The position numbers and the translations under genes were made by a program. From Azospirillum oleiclasticum (GTDB lineage: Bacteria > Pseudomonadota > Alphaproteobacteria > Azospirillales > Azospirillaceae): DNA of 64,000 nt. Shown here piece after piece: positions 46,957-56,338 of this stretch. The stretch is taken from positions 835,056 through 899,055 of the forward strand of contig NZ_JABFFR010000001.1 in assembly GCF_013423485.1 (NCBI RefSeq). Reading direction: 5' to 3'. Position 1 is the stretch's first letter. Each line of letters opens with the position of its first letter. The notes beneath the pieces were generated by a model. That model saw only the letters and a list, made by a program, of their open reading frames with translations, made no database searches and was not told where the DNA came from.

Positions 46957-47694
46957 TCAGGCGGCCCAGCCGCCGTCGATGATGTGGATGGCCCCGGTGG
47001 TGTAGCCGGCGGCGTCGGAGGCGAGGTAGGTGACCAGCTCCGCGATCTCCTCCGGCTTGCCGATGCGGCCGATGGGCTGGCGGGCGATGAAGGCGGCGCG
47101 GGCTTTCTCGTAGTCGCCCTGGGCGCGCAGCCGGTCCTCCAGGGACGGCGACTCCACCGTGCCGGGGCAGATGGCGTTGACCCGCACGCCGCGCGCGATC
47201 ACGTCGGCGGCCACCGATTTGGTCAGCCCGATCACCGCCGCCTTGGTCATGCTGTAGGCGTAGCGGTTGGGCACCGCCTTCACGCTGGAGGCGACCGACG
47301 ACATGTTGACGATGGAGCCCTTGCCCCGCTCCAGCATCCCCGGCAGGAAGGCGCGGATGGTGCGGTGCATGGAGCGCACGTTGAGGTCGATGGCGAAGTC
47401 GAACTCGGCGTCCGTGCAGTCCAGGATGCTGCCGGCGTGGACGAAACCGGCGCAGTTGAACAGCGTGTCGACCGGTCCGGCCTCGGCCGCGAAGGCGTTG
47501 ACCGCCGCGGTGTCCAGCACGTCGAGCCGGCGCACGGTCACGCCCGGCAGACCCGCGAGGTCGGCCAGCTTCGCCTCGTTGATGTCGGTCGCCCAGACGG
47601 TCGCCCCCTCCCGCGAGAAGGCCTCCACCGTCGCACGCCCGATACCCTGAGCCGCGGCGGTGATCACCGCGGTCTTTCCCTGCAATCGCCCCAT
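46957..47694 (-). CDS. short-chain dehydrogenase, 2-keto-3-deoxy-L-fuconate dehydrogenase-like
   Basis: This is a 245-residue NAD(P)-dependent SDR. The cofactor motif is TAAAQGIGRATVEAF, the active site NCAG region VDTLFNCAGFVHAGSILDCT, catalytic Ser in SIVNMSSVASSVK and Tyr-x-x-x-Lys in YAYSMTKAAVIGLTKSVAAD. It ends YTTGAIHIIDGGWAA. The phrases CAGFVHAG and RSMHRTIRAFLPGM resemble 2-keto-3-deoxy-L-fuconate dehydrogenase and DHRS6. With the adjacent FAH hydrolase, this suggests a non-phosphorylative sugar-acid route. ATG 47694 gives the normal start. The precise substrate is not settled. Confidence 0.9.
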   Translation of the reverse strand: MGRLQGKTAVITAAAQGIGRATVEAFSREGATVWATDINEAKLADLAGLPGVTVRRLDVLDTAAVNAFAAEAGPVDTLFNCAGFVHAGSILDCTDAEFDFAIDLNVRSMHRTIRAFLPGMLERGKGSIVNMSSVASSVKAVPNRYAYSMTKAAVIGLTKSVAADVIARGVRVNAICPGTVESPSLEDRLRAQGDYEKARAAFIARQPIGRIGKPEEIAELVTYLASDAAGYTTGAIHIIDGGWAA

Positions 47695-47812
47695 GGTCGT
47701 CCTCTTCCTGGCGGCCGTCGTTGTCTCCCCGCCGGCCTTCATGCCGTTGCGGGTGATGATTGCACCACCCGCTGACGGTCGGTAGGCAAATTACCCGCAA
47801 CTCGCAGCCGCG

Positions 47813-48955
47813 TCACAGCCCGAATTCGCGTTCGATGGCTGCGTTGTGCTCGCCGGGCTTGGGCGCGCCACGCCGCGCCGTCATGCGGGCGCCGTCGATG
47901 CTGATCGGGCAGCGGGTGGTCTTCAGCGTCACCCCGTTGTCGCGCTGCACCTCCTGCACGAAGTCGAGCACGCGGAACGCGTCGCTCGCCATCAGGTCGG
48001 TCCAGGTCAGCACCGGCGCGCACCAGTAGTCGGCCGGCACCAGCCGGTCCAGCCACGCCTGCGTGGTGCCGCCGGTCAGGTGCTCGGCCAGATGCACCTT
48101 GATGCGGTCGCGCTCGGTGAACCAGCTCGCCGGGTCGGCGTAGGCGGCGAGCGCGTCGCAGCCCAGCAGCTCGCCCAGCCGCGTCACCGACCCCATGGCG
48201 AGCGCCAGATAGCCGTCCGCCGTGCGGTAGATGCCGTAGGGCGCGCCGAGATAGGCGTGGGCGTTGTTCACCGCGCTGCGCTGCGGCGGCTTGCCGCCGT
48301 CGTTCAGGTGGGTGGTCAGCACCTCGAACTGGATGTCGAGCATCGACTCCAGCAGGCTCACCTCCACCAGCCCGCCGCGGCCGGTCACCCCGCGCCGCAC
48401 GAGGCAGGCCAGCAGCCCCTGCACCAGATGGGCACCGGTCAGCATGTCGGCGATGGCGAGGCCGCAGGGGGTGGGACCGTCGTCGGCGTCGCCCGACAGC
48501 CAGGCGAATCCGGACCGGCTCTGCGCCAGCAGATCCTGCCCCGGCAGATCCGCCCACGGCCCCTCGTTGCCATATCCGCTGACGCTGCCGTAGACCAGCC
48601 GCGGGTTGAGCTTCGACGCGCTGGCGTAGTCCAACCCGATGCGGTCCATCACGCCGGGCCGGAAGTTCTGGATCAGCACGTCGGCCCGCTCGACCAGCCG
48701 GCGCACCTTCTCCAGATGCTCGGGGTTCTTCAGGTCGGCGGCGTAACCGCGCTTGTTGCGGTTGATGGTGTGGAACAGCGTGCTGTCGCCGTCGAGCGCC
48801 AGATTGGAGATGTAGAGCTGGCGCCCCGTCTCTCCGGTCACCGGGCGCTCGACCTTGATGACCTCGGCCCCGAGGTCGGCGAGCCGCAGCGCCGCCGACG
48901 GGCCGGCGAGGAACTGGCTGAAGTCGAGGACCAGCAGTCCTTCGAGCGGCTTCAT
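47813..48955 (-). CDS. family-III CoA-transferase (CaiB/BaiF-like)
   Basis: This 380-residue CoA-transferase exchanges CoA between carboxylic acids. The N-terminal region reads [40 protein letters not shown] and [16 protein letters not shown]. The catalytic Asp is expected in [20 protein letters not shown]. The C-terminal part has [20 protein letters not shown] and the family's adjusted end. Its ATG overlaps the stop of the upstream binding-protein-like gene (ATGA). In this operon it probably activates the transported acid or a breakdown product as a CoA thioester. Confidence 0.92.
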   Translation of the reverse strand: MKPLEGLLVLDFSQFLAGPSAALRLADLGAEVIKVERPVTGETGRQLYISNLALDGDSTLFHTINRNKRGYAADLKNPEHLEKVRRLVERADVLIQNFRPGVMDRIGLDYASASKLNPRLVYGSVSGYGNEGPWADLPGQDLLAQSRSGFAWLSGDADDGPTPCGLAIADMLTGAHLVQGLLACLVRRGVTGRGGLVEVSLLESMLDIQFEVLTTHLNDGGKPPQRSAVNNAHAYLGAPYGIYRTADGYLALAMGSVTRLGELLGCDALAAYADPASWFTERDRIKVHLAEHLTGGTTQAWLDRLVPADYWCAPVLTWTDLMASDAFRVLDFVQEVQRDNGVTLKTTRCPISIDGARMTARRGAPKPGEHNAAIEREFGL

Positions 48956-50136
48956 GCCCGCACCCCCACCCCGGCGCGCTCCTGCGCGTGCGCGAATTCG
49001 GCGTTGATCCAGTCGATGAAGGCCTCGTCCGTGATCTCCCGCTTCATGCAGGCGGTGGCGCGATCGCCGCCCTCCTCGAACAGCGGGATCCAGCCGTCGA
49101 AGCGCGGGCGGACATGGGCGCTTTGAAGCGTGGCGAGCGTGTTGCGGAAGAAGTTGTCGCAGCCCTCGTTGAGATCCGGGTTCGTCCAGGCGGCGAGGCT
49201 GGCCGGCTGCCCGCCCAGCCGGAAATAGTCGCTGCCCTGGTGGGCCGGACCACACAGCCATTTGCCGTAGCGCACGGCGGCGTCCCCGTTCTTCGACAGG
49301 GCGGACACGGCGACCCCGGTGCCGCCGAGCTGGGTGCCGGCGCAGCCGTTGGGCCCGTGCGCCGGCACGTCGGTGAAGCGCAGCCGCCGCTTGCCGGGCG
49401 CCGGGCGGGAATAGTTGGTGTAGCCGTAGCCGTAGACGCAGTAGGCGATCTCGTCGCCGCTGGTCATCAGCTCGTAGGCGGTGATCGGGTTGGATGAGGT
49501 GGCGGTCGGGTGGGCGGCGTCGACGATGGCGTGGAAGCGCGCCAGCACCTCGCGCCCGATGGTGGGCGGCAGGAAGACGGGCGTGTCGTCCACGATGGCG
49601 TGGCCGAGGTTGGCGGCGATGGAGATGACGGTGCTGATCGCGTCGGTCGGGAAGGCGGTGGTGGTGATCGCCAGCCCTTTGGCCCGCGCGCGTTCGGCCA
49701 GATGCAGCACCTCCTCGAAGGTCCGCGGCGGCTCCTGCCCCAGCCGGTCCATCAGGTCCGGCCGGAAGGAGGAGACCTGCGTCGCCGCGTCGATGGGCAG
49801 GGCCCAGACGCGGTCCTTGTAGCGGTAGGACTCCCAGCTGCGTCCGACGCTGTCGGCGGCGAAGGCGGCCTGCTCCTCGGCCGACAGATGCGCCGACCAG
49901 TCGATCAGGTAGGAGTGGGAGGCGGCGAAGCCGGCGAAGGGGTGGTCGATGATGATGAGGTCGTAGCGCTCCGCGTAGCGGTCCAGCGGCGCCTCGCCGA
50001 ACTCGCGCAGGCTGCGCTTCTCCCACTCGATGCGGATGCCGGGGTTGGCGGCCTCGAACAGGGGGGCCCCCCGCACCAGCGGGTCGTAGCCGCGCGGGTG
50101 GTCCCAGGTCATGCCCCGGAGGGTGATCGTGCTCAT
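48952..50136 (-). CDS. solute-binding-protein-like protein without signal peptide
   Basis: This 394-residue protein has the family-1 extracellular solute-binding fold: [80 protein letters not shown]. It begins [18 protein letters not shown] with no signal peptide, no lipobox and no upstream in-frame signal, so it is predicted to stay in the cytoplasm. No ABC permease or ATPase is near. It is coupled to the CoA-transferase (ATGA overlap) and follows the TRAP permease by 36 bases. A ligand-binding or chaperone role inside the cell is inferred; it could also be an enzyme derived from a binding protein. Confidence 0.85.
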   Translation of the reverse strand: MSTITLRGMTWDHPRGYDPLVRGAPLFEAANPGIRIEWEKRSLREFGEAPLDRYAERYDLIIIDHPFAGFAASHSYLIDWSAHLSAEEQAAFAADSVGRSWESYRYKDRVWALPIDAATQVSSFRPDLMDRLGQEPPRTFEEVLHLAERARAKGLAITTTAFPTDAISTVISIAANLGHAIVDDTPVFLPPTIGREVLARFHAIVDAAHPTATSSNPITAYELMTSGDEIAYCVYGYGYTNYSRPAPGKRRLRFTDVPAHGPNGCAGTQLGGTGVAVSALSKNGDAAVRYGKWLCGPAHQGSDYFRLGGQPASLAAWTNPDLNEGCDNFFRNTLATLQSAHVRPRFDGWIPLFEEGGDRATACMKREITDEAFIDWINAEFAHAQERAGVGVRA

Positions 50137-50172
50137 GTCGGTCGGTTTCCTGGCGTAGGGGTACGGGGCCGG

Positions 50173-51489
50173 TCAATGGACCGCGGCGGTGCCGTAGATC
50201 AGGTTCGGGAGCCACAGCGAGAGCTGCGGGAAGAAGGTCAGGATGCCGAGCAGGACGAACATCATGCCGAGGTAGGGCAGCACCTCGCGGGCGTAGTCGC
50301 CCATGCGCACCCGCAGCACCTGCGAGGAGATGTACATCAGCCCGCCGACCGGCGGCGTGATGCCGGCGATGGTCAGGTTGGTCACCATCACGATGCCGAA
50401 ATGCACCTTGTCGATGTGCGCCTGGTCGATCAGCGGCAGCAGCATCGGCGTCAGGATGATCAGCGCCGAGGAGCCCTCGATGGCGGTGCCGAGGATGACC
50501 AGCGTCACGTTGATCAGGATCAGCAGCATGATCGGGTTGCCGGTGGCGGTCTCCAGCCAGCCCGACATGGTCTGCGGCACCTGCTCCCACGCCAGATAGA
50601 AGCCGAAGGCGGACGCGGCGCAGATCATGATCATGACCGTGCTGCTGTCCAGCACCGCCTCCGATAGCACGGACGGCAGCTCGCGCCAGGAGAATTCGCG
50701 GTAGGCGAACATGGCGACCAGCAGCACGTACAGCACGACGACGGCGCCGGATTCCGTGGTGGTGAAGATGCCGTAGCGGGTGCCGGCGAAGATGACGACC
50801 GGGATCGACAGCGCCCACAGCCCGTCGACCAGCGCCTCCAGCACTTCGCGCCCGCTGGCGCGGGTGGTGCGCTGCGGCTTGTAGCCGCGCTTGTGCGCCA
50901 TGATGCCGGTGGTGATCATCAGCCCCAGCGCCAGCAGCAGCCCCGGCACCACGCCGGCGGCAAACAGCCGGCCGATCGACGCTTCCGCCAGATAGCCGTA
51001 GATGATCAGGCCGATCGACGGCGGGATCAGGCTGGTGATGATGGCGGCCGACGAGGTGATCACGGCGGCGAAGGCCCGGCCGTAGCCGCGCTCCACCATC
51101 TGCACGCCCAGCGTCTTGGCGAGCATGGCGGCGTCGGCGTTGGCGGACGCGGTCAGCCCGCCCAGCAGCGTGCCCAGCACCGTGCACATCTGTGCCAGCG
51201 CGCCGGTCATGTGGCCGACCAGCACCTCGGCCAGGTTCAGCAGGCGCCGGGTGATCCCCGAGGCGTTCATGATGCAGCCGGCCAGCACGAAGAAGGGCAG
51301 GGCCAGCAGCGAGATGGACTGGGTGCCCTCGGTCATCTCCTGCGCGAAGGTGGCGAGCGGCACATCCGAGATATTGAGCGCGAAGAAGCTCAGCGCGGCA
51401 ATCGCCATCGCCCAGGTGATCGGGGTCTGGAGCGCGAAGAGCAGCGCCATCACGATCGACGGCAGCCAGGGAATCAGGGCGGCGCTCAT
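50173..51489 (-). CDS. TRAP transporter large permease (DctM)
   Basis: This 438-residue membrane protein with about twelve hydrophobic segments is the Na+-coupled transport subunit. The family marks are [80 protein letters not shown] and [23 protein letters not shown] 51489 overlaps the DctQ stop (ATGA). It works with the DctQ and DctP genes upstream. Confidence 0.94.
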   Translation of the reverse strand: MSAALIPWLPSIVMALLFALQTPITWAMAIAALSFFALNISDVPLATFAQEMTEGTQSISLLALPFFVLAGCIMNASGITRRLLNLAEVLVGHMTGALAQMCTVLGTLLGGLTASANADAAMLAKTLGVQMVERGYGRAFAAVITSSAAIITSLIPPSIGLIIYGYLAEASIGRLFAAGVVPGLLLALGLMITTGIMAHKRGYKPQRTTRASGREVLEALVDGLWALSIPVVIFAGTRYGIFTTTESGAVVVLYVLLVAMFAYREFSWRELPSVLSEAVLDSSTVMIMICAASAFGFYLAWEQVPQTMSGWLETATGNPIMLLILINVTLVILGTAIEGSSALIILTPMLLPLIDQAHIDKVHFGIVMVTNLTIAGITPPVGGLMYISSQVLRVRMGDYAREVLPYLGMMFVLLGILTFFPQLSLWLPNLIYGTAAVH

Positions 51490-51995
51490 ACCCGAACCTC
51501 CACGCCCGCGCCGACGCGCCAGGGACGTTCCAGGGCCAGATGCTGGATCAGCATCAGCGCCGACGCGACGGCCAGCGGCGCGTAGATCACGGACCGCGGC
51601 AGCACCAGCGCCACGGTGTAGACGTGGTGGGCGACCACGGCCTGCCAGGCGAACAGCACCGTCAGCAGCGCGAAGAATCCGGTGAGCAGCCACCAGTTGA
51701 AGACGGCGACGGCGCGCTGCATGGAGCGCGGCAGCATCACCACCAGCACGTCGATGTCGGCGTGGGCGCGGCGCCGCACCCCGGCGGCGGCCCCGAAGAA
51801 CACCATCCAGGCGAAGCCGATGGTCGCCACCTCGTAGCTCCAGGCGGCCGGCTGCGGGAACAGGTAGCGGGTCACCACGCCCCACGCCACCGAACCGACC
51901 ACGACGAGCAGGGCCGCCATGGCGATGAACTCATCGACCCGCCCCAGCCGGTCGGCGACCGCGCGCATGAGGGGGACGTCCTGGGGCACATCCAT
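51486..51995 (-). CDS. TRAP transporter small permease (DctQ)
   Basis: This 169-residue protein has four hydrophobic segments ([80 protein letters not shown]). The DctQ hallmark A-x-x-R-x-x-x-H is seen as [15 protein letters not shown]. It forms the membrane complex with DctM. The gap to dctP is 87 bases and contains a short GC hairpin. Confidence 0.9.
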   Translation of the reverse strand: MDVPQDVPLMRAVADRLGRVDEFIAMAALLVVVGSVAWGVVTRYLFPQPAAWSYEVATIGFAWMVFFGAAAGVRRRAHADIDVLVVMLPRSMQRAVAVFNWWLLTGFFALLTVLFAWQAVVAHHVYTVALVLPRSVIYAPLAVASALMLIQHLALERPWRVGAGVEVRV

Positions 51996-52082
51996 GTGCG
52001 GCTCCCATGCTTCGGACGAAAGAGCTTGGAACGTGAAGGGAGCCCCCGCCGACGGCGGCGGGGGCGGCCGGATTGTCGGCCC

Positions 52083-53063
52083 TTATTTGGCGGCCATCAC
52101 CGCCTGGACCTGCTCGTAAAGGCCGGGCGTCAGGTTGCGGACGGCGGTGTAGGCGGGCTGGGTCATGGCGCGGAAGGCGGCGATGTCCACATCCTCGACG
52201 ATCGTGATGCCTTCCTTCCTGAGCTGCTCGGCGAAGGCGTCGTCGGCCGCCGGGGTGGTGCGGGCCAGCTCCTCCGACGCGGCCTTGCCGGCGTCCAGCA
52301 GCACCTTCTGCAGGTCGGGCGGCAGCCCGTTGAAGAAGGAGGTGCTGGTCACCCAGGCGGTGAACATGATCTGGTGCCCGGTCTTGGAGACGACCTTGCG
52401 CACCTCGTTCAGCTTGGAGCCGACGATGGAGCCGAAGGGCGCCTCCGCCCCGGTGACCACATTGGCCTGGAGCGCGTTGTACACCTCGCCCCAGGTGATC
52501 TCGGTCGGGCGGGCGCCCAGCGTGCGGAAGGTCTCCAGCATGATGGGGGAGGCCGGGACGCGCAGCGTCATGTCCTTGAGGTCGCGCGGGTGGCGGATCG
52601 GCCGGTCGGCGATCATGTGGCGCACGCCGAACAGACCGTCGGCCATCAGCACCTTGATGCCCTGGGCTTCCAGCTTGGCCGTCATGCCCTTGAACAGGTC
52701 GGACGCGAAGAGCTTCTTCGCGTCGTCCATGCCGCCATAGACATAGGGGCCGGCGACGATGCCGAGGTCGGGCACGAACTGGCCGAGCTGACCGTAATCG
52801 GTCATGTTGACCATGTTGGCGCCGCCCATGATCATCTCGTTCACCTTCTTCTGGGCGCCGAGCTGTTCGCCGGGGAAGATGGTGACGCGGATGCGGCCAT
52901 CGGATTTCTCCTTCACATAGGCCGCGAAGTTCTGGATCGCCTTGTAGGACGGTTCCTGCTGGTTGGCGGTCGAGGTGGCGAAACGCAGGTTGTAGGACTG
53001 CGCCTGCGCGGTAACGGCGGCCATGCAGAGGCCTGCGGCCAAGGCTAGTCTGGCGATGAACAT
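52083..53063 (-). CDS. TRAP transporter substrate-binding protein (DctP)
   Basis: This is the 326-residue periplasmic binding protein of a TRAP system. The signal peptide is FIARLALAAGLCMAAVTAQA. The mature protein begins YNLRFATSTANQQEPSYKAI, followed by RIRVTIFPGEQLGAQKKVNE and the carboxylate-binding Arg region in MTLRVPASPIMLETFRTLGA, then EITWGEVYNALQANVVTGAE. It is the first gene of the minus-strand catabolic operon; its ATG follows GGGGGAGGGATC. The ligand is probably an organic or sugar acid. Confidence 0.94.
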   Translation of the reverse strand: MFIARLALAAGLCMAAVTAQAQSYNLRFATSTANQQEPSYKAIQNFAAYVKEKSDGRIRVTIFPGEQLGAQKKVNEMIMGGANMVNMTDYGQLGQFVPDLGIVAGPYVYGGMDDAKKLFASDLFKGMTAKLEAQGIKVLMADGLFGVRHMIADRPIRHPRDLKDMTLRVPASPIMLETFRTLGARPTEITWGEVYNALQANVVTGAEAPFGSIVGSKLNEVRKVVSKTGHQIMFTAWVTSTSFFNGLPPDLQKVLLDAGKAASEELARTTPAADDAFAEQLRKEGITIVEDVDIAAFRAMTQPAYTAVRNLTPGLYEQVQAVMAAK

Positions 53064-53147
53064 GATCCCTCCCCCTTCACGGATGCGTCCGGCGGCAAGC
53101 GCTTGCGATGGCTCGGGCCGCGGAATGATCGGTGTGCTTTCCCGTCC

Positions 53148-53335
53148 AATTTGGTTTCGCAGATGAAAACCAGTTTTGGTAGGCGCAATATGCGAACGAA
53201 ACATTTCGGCTGTCAAGCGGCATCGGGGGCGTGCATCGGGCATGGTACGCCGTGTCGCCGGAATGCCGTCACGGAAACAATTTGGTTTACGATTTCGCAG
53301 GCAGCATGATAGTTTTGTAGATGAAAATGAAACGC
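53148..53335. promoter_or_regulatory. repeated operator-like words between dctP and the IclR gene
   Basis: The 283-base divergent gap is AT-rich. AATTTGGTTT occurs at 53148-53157 and again at 53279-53288. TTTCGCAG occurs at 53155-53162 and 53293-53300. AGATGAAAA occurs at 53161-53169 and 53319-53327. The first copy forms an imperfect palindrome, TGGTTT (53152-53157) with AAACCA (53167-53172). These are good candidates for IclR binding sites controlling both directions. Confidence 0.5.
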
Positions 53336-53346
53336 ACGGCCAAAGC

Positions 53347-54144
53347 ATGAGCATCGACACGGAATCACGCGAGGCGGAGGAGGAAGGGCGCCGCTACCAC
53401 GCGCCTGCGCTGGAGAAGGGCCTCGCCATCCTGGAACTGTTCGCCGATCAGCCGAACGGCCTGACCAAGACGGAGGTGGGGCGCAGCCTGGGCCGCTCGG
53501 TCAGCGAGATCTTCCGGGTGCTGGCGACGCTGGAACGCTGCGGCTTCATCAGCCAGACGCCGGGCGGCGACCGCTACGTGCTGACGCTGAAACTGTTCGA
53601 GATGGCGAACCGCCACCCGCCCACCAAGCGGCTGGTGGCCGAGGCGCGCCCCCTGTTGCAGGAGGTGGCGACGGCGCTGGAGCAGTCCTGCCATCTGGCG
53701 ATGCCCAACGACGGCCGCATCGTGGTGGTGGCGCAGAGCGACGCGCCCAGCAGCATGGGCTTCGCGGTCCGCCTCGGCGCCCAGGTGGATCTCCTCAACA
53801 CCGCGTCGGGCCACATCCTGCTGGCCTTCCAGGCACCCGACGAGCGCGACCGCATGCTGGCCGCGTGGTCGCGCCACAGCGGCACGCCGGAGCCGGCGGA
53901 CCTGTCGGCCCATCTCGACGCCATCCGCCAGCGCGGTTACGAGGAGATGGCGAGCTACCAGATCCACGGTGTGGTGAACCTCGCCTTCCCCGTGCTCGAC
54001 GCGCACGGCCACGCGGTGGCGGCGATGACGGTGCCGTTCCTGGCCCGCATCGGCGACCGCATCAGCCCCAGCGACGTCAAGACGGTCCTGCAGGACGCCA
54101 GCCGGCGCTTGACCGCCGCCATCGGCGGCAAACCCATCGTCTGA
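53347..54144 (+). CDS. IclR-family transcriptional regulator
   Basis: This 265-residue regulator has an N-terminal winged helix (APALEKGLAILELFADQPNG, LTKTEVGRSLGRSVSEIFRV, LERCGFISQT) and a C-terminal effector domain (VGARLGAQVDLLNT-like, with VRLGAQVDLLNTASGHILLA and HGVVNLAFPVLDAHGHAVAA). It is transcribed away from the TRAP/CoA-transferase operon and is its most likely regulator. The effector is unknown, presumably the transported acid or a metabolite. Confidence 0.93.
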   Translation: MSIDTESREAEEEGRRYHAPALEKGLAILELFADQPNGLTKTEVGRSLGRSVSEIFRVLATLERCGFISQTPGGDRYVLTLKLFEMANRHPPTKRLVAEARPLLQEVATALEQSCHLAMPNDGRIVVVAQSDAPSSMGFAVRLGAQVDLLNTASGHILLAFQAPDERDRMLAAWSRHSGTPEPADLSAHLDAIRQRGYEEMASYQIHGVVNLAFPVLDAHGHAVAAMTVPFLARIGDRISPSDVKTVLQDASRRLTAAIGGKPIV

Positions 54145-54162
54145 ACAGAAGAGACACCGCAG

Positions 54163-54621
54163 ATGGAAAAGCTGGAGTATTTCGAGGATTACGAGGTCGG
54201 CGCGCAGCGCACGACCACCGGGCGCACCATCACCGAGACGGACATCGTTTTCCACGCCGGCCACAGCGGCGATTTCTTCCCGCACCATATGGACGCGGAG
54301 TTCGCCAAGGGCACGCCCTTCGGTCAGCGGATCGCGCACGGCACCATGACCTTCACCATCGGCATCGGGCTGACAGCGACGCAGATCAACCCGGTCGCCT
54401 TCACCTACGGCTACGAGCGGCTGCGCTTCCCCAAGCCGGTCTTCGCCAACGACACCATCCGCACCCGCGTCACCATCAAGAACAAGGCGCTCGAGCCCAA
54501 GCGCCCCGGATTCGGCAAGGTCGTGGAGGCCTGCGAGGTGATCAACCAGCGCGGCGAAACGGTGATGTACTGCGAGCATGTGCTTCTGGTGCAGTGCCGC
54601 ACGGCGGAAGCGGTGGCCTAG
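54163..54621 (+). CDS. MaoC-family (hot-dog) dehydratase
   Basis: This 152-residue hot-dog-fold protein has the hydratase-2 motif with catalytic Asp and His: [20 protein letters not shown], followed by [40 protein letters not shown] matches the MaoC C-terminal part. Such enzymes hydrate enoyl-CoA or dehydrate hydroxyacyl-CoA. It lies 18 bases after the IclR gene and probably acts on the CoA ester made by the CoA-transferase of the divergent operon. Confidence 0.9.
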   Translation: MEKLEYFEDYEVGAQRTTTGRTITETDIVFHAGHSGDFFPHHMDAEFAKGTPFGQRIAHGTMTFTIGIGLTATQINPVAFTYGYERLRFPKPVFANDTIRTRVTIKNKALEPKRPGFGKVVEACEVINQRGETVMYCEHVLLVQCRTAEAVA

Positions 54622-54738
54622 CCATTCCGCCGGCACAGCCCTGCTGCGCCGCACGCCACGCTCCCGTTCAGGTCCGGTTCAGCCACATATCCCTACGGTG
54701 TGTGCGTGAATTGCCCTGGACCGAACGGGAGAAGAACC

Positions 54739-55293
54739 ATGTCCCAACCGTCACCCGACCGTTACGACCTGCCCATGCAGGTGATGCACTGGGCCATCGC
54801 TCTGCTGGTGGTCGCCGCCTTCGCCATCGTCCAGATCGTGGAGGACATGCCGCGCGGGCCGGAGCGCATCGCCATGATGGGGTTGCACAAGTCCATCGGC
54901 GTTTCCGTGCTGGCGCTCGTCGTCGCGCGGCTCGCGTGGCGCTCCGTCCGGCCGCAGCCGGGCCTGCCCGCGGGCATGTCGCCGTTGCTGGGGCTGGCCG
55001 CCAGAGCCGGGCATGGTGGGCTCTACCTGCTGATGATCCTGGTGCCGCTGGTCGGCATCGTGATGAGCCAGCTCAACGACCGGCCGGTGTCGGTATTCGG
55101 CCTGTTCACGTTGCCCACCCTGTTCGCCCCCGACAAGGAGCTGGGGGAGGTTCTGGAAGGCCTGCACGAGGTGGCCGGCAACCTGATCCTGATCCTGTCC
55201 GGCCTGCACGCTGTGGCGGCGCTGTACCACCAGTACATCCTGAAGGACCATGTTCTGGAGCGCATGCTGCCGTGGCGGGCCAAGGCGTCCTGA
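54739..55293 (+). CDS. cytochrome b561-like membrane protein
   Basis: This 184-residue membrane protein of the bacterial cytochrome b561 (CybB) type has four hydrophobic segments. The haem-ligand histidines are expected in YDLPMQVMHWAIALLVVAAF, MMGLHKSIGVSVLALVVARL, HEVAGNLILILSGLHAVAAL and YHQYILKDHVL. WRSVRPQPGLPAGM in the second loop is typical. It carries electrons in the inner membrane, perhaps from quinol. It stands alone between the two catabolic operons. ATG 54739 follows GGGAGAAG. Confidence 0.9.
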   Translation: MSQPSPDRYDLPMQVMHWAIALLVVAAFAIVQIVEDMPRGPERIAMMGLHKSIGVSVLALVVARLAWRSVRPQPGLPAGMSPLLGLAARAGHGGLYLLMILVPLVGIVMSQLNDRPVSVFGLFTLPTLFAPDKELGEVLEGLHEVAGNLILILSGLHAVAALYHQYILKDHVLERMLPWRAKAS

Positions 55294-55594
55294 CGCCTCT
55301 GGGATCGGGAGGAGTTGCGACCATTCCAGGCGGCGGGCGTTGACCTCGCGATACCAGACGAGGACACGTCCCGCCGCCCCCCTCCACGCGACCGCAGCCC
55401 CGACAGCACGCTGGCCGGTCCGTGCGACGCCTTTCCGATACTTTTTTCCTACGCGGATCGGACGAGCCCCGCGCAGCAGCGCGTGGCTCTTTTCCCGTTG
55501 CTCCCCCGCGTCGATATGTCTACTGTATTCAACAGACAATAACGAGGGTCGGCCGGCGCATCCGACGGCCGGCGCAGGCAGGGAGTGGAGCGCG
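55294..55594. other. 301-bp gap upstream of the second TRAP operon
   Basis: No gene is supported. Most of the stretch is Pro/Arg-coding noise in any frame. The last third (55430-55550) is AT-richer and carries an operator-like element at 55517-55538, so it is presumably the promoter region of the following operon. Confidence 0.45.
55517..55538. promoter_or_regulatory. candidate GntR-type operator
   Basis: TGTCT (55517-55521) and AGACA (55534-55538) form an inverted repeat that encloses a second one, CTGT (55523-55526) with ACAG (55532-55535), around ATTCA. It lies 57 bases before the SDR start. FCD-type GntR regulators bind short TGT/ACA inverted repeats. The tandem-HTH GntR gene at the end of this operon is the obvious candidate to bind here; that is inference. 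Confidence 0.35.
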
Positions 55595-56338
55595 ATGGCG
55601 GGGCGGCTCGCGGGGCGGCGTGCGTTCGTGACCGGGGCGGGGCAGGGGATCGGACGCGCCATCGCGCTGGCCTTCGCCGCCGAAGGGGCCACGGTGGTGG
55701 CCGTCAGCCGGACGCTGTCCAAGATGCACGACCTGCCAGCGCGGTTCCCGGCCATCACCCCGATGGGGCTGGACGTCACCGACGGCGTGGCGGTGGCGCA
55801 CATCCTCGAAGAGGCCGGTGACGTGGACATCCTCGTCAACGGCGCCGGCTGGGTCCACGACGGCACGATCCTCGACTGCACGCTGGAGGACTGGTCGCGC
55901 AGCTTCGACCAGAACGTCACCTCCATGTTCCACACCATCCGCGCCGTGCTGCCGGGAATGCTGGCGCGCGGCAAGGGCTCCATCGTCAACGTGGCGTCGG
56001 TGGCCTCCAGCCTGACCGGCGTGCCGAACCGGGCGGCCTACGGCACCAGCAAGGCGGCGGTGATCGGGCTGACCAAGGCGGTGGCGCGCGACGTCATCGG
56101 CCAGGGCGTGCGCTGCAACGCCCTGTGCCCCGGCACCACCCTGTCGCCCTCGCTGGAGGACCGCATGCAGGCCAGCGGCGACGCCGAGGAGGCGCGGCGT
56201 CGCTTCGTGGCGCGACAGCCCATGGGCCGGCTGGGTACGGTGGAGGAGATGGCGGCGGCCGCCGTTTATCTGGCAAGCGACGAGTCGGGATTCATGACCG
56301 GGAGTGTTCTGGTGATCGACGGGGGACAGACCCTATGA
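55595..56338 (+). CDS. short-chain dehydrogenase, paralogue of the SDR at 46957
   Basis: This is a 247-residue SDR. The cofactor motif is TGAGQGIGRAIALAFAAEGA, the NxAG region VDILVNGAGWVHDGTILDCT, Ser in SIVNVASVASSLTGVPN and Tyr-x-x-x-Lys in AAYGTSKAAVIGLTKAVARD. It ends FMTGSVLVIDGG. It shares long stretches of pattern with the SDR at 46957-47694, including the V-H-x-G-(S/T)-I-L-D-C-T phrase, so both oxidise related 2-keto-3-deoxy or hydroxy acids. Its TGA overlaps the start of the Ldh2 gene. Confidence 0.9.
   Translation: MAGRLAGRRAFVTGAGQGIGRAIALAFAAEGATVVAVSRTLSKMHDLPARFPAITPMGLDVTDGVAVAHILEEAGDVDILVNGAGWVHDGTILDCTLEDWSRSFDQNVTSMFHTIRAVLPGMLARGKGSIVNVASVASSLTGVPNRAAYGTSKAAVIGLTKAVARDVIGQGVRCNALCPGTTLSPSLEDRMQASGDAEEARRRFVARQPMGRLGTVEEMAAAAVYLASDESGFMTGSVLVIDGGQTL

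Noticed and set aside
48955..51187. A frame continuing in phase upstream of the CoA-transferase gene for more than 700 codons
   Set aside because: It is antisense or out of frame to the binding-protein and TRAP permease genes, with Arg/His/Ala-rich composition. The family similarity starts exactly at ATG 48955.
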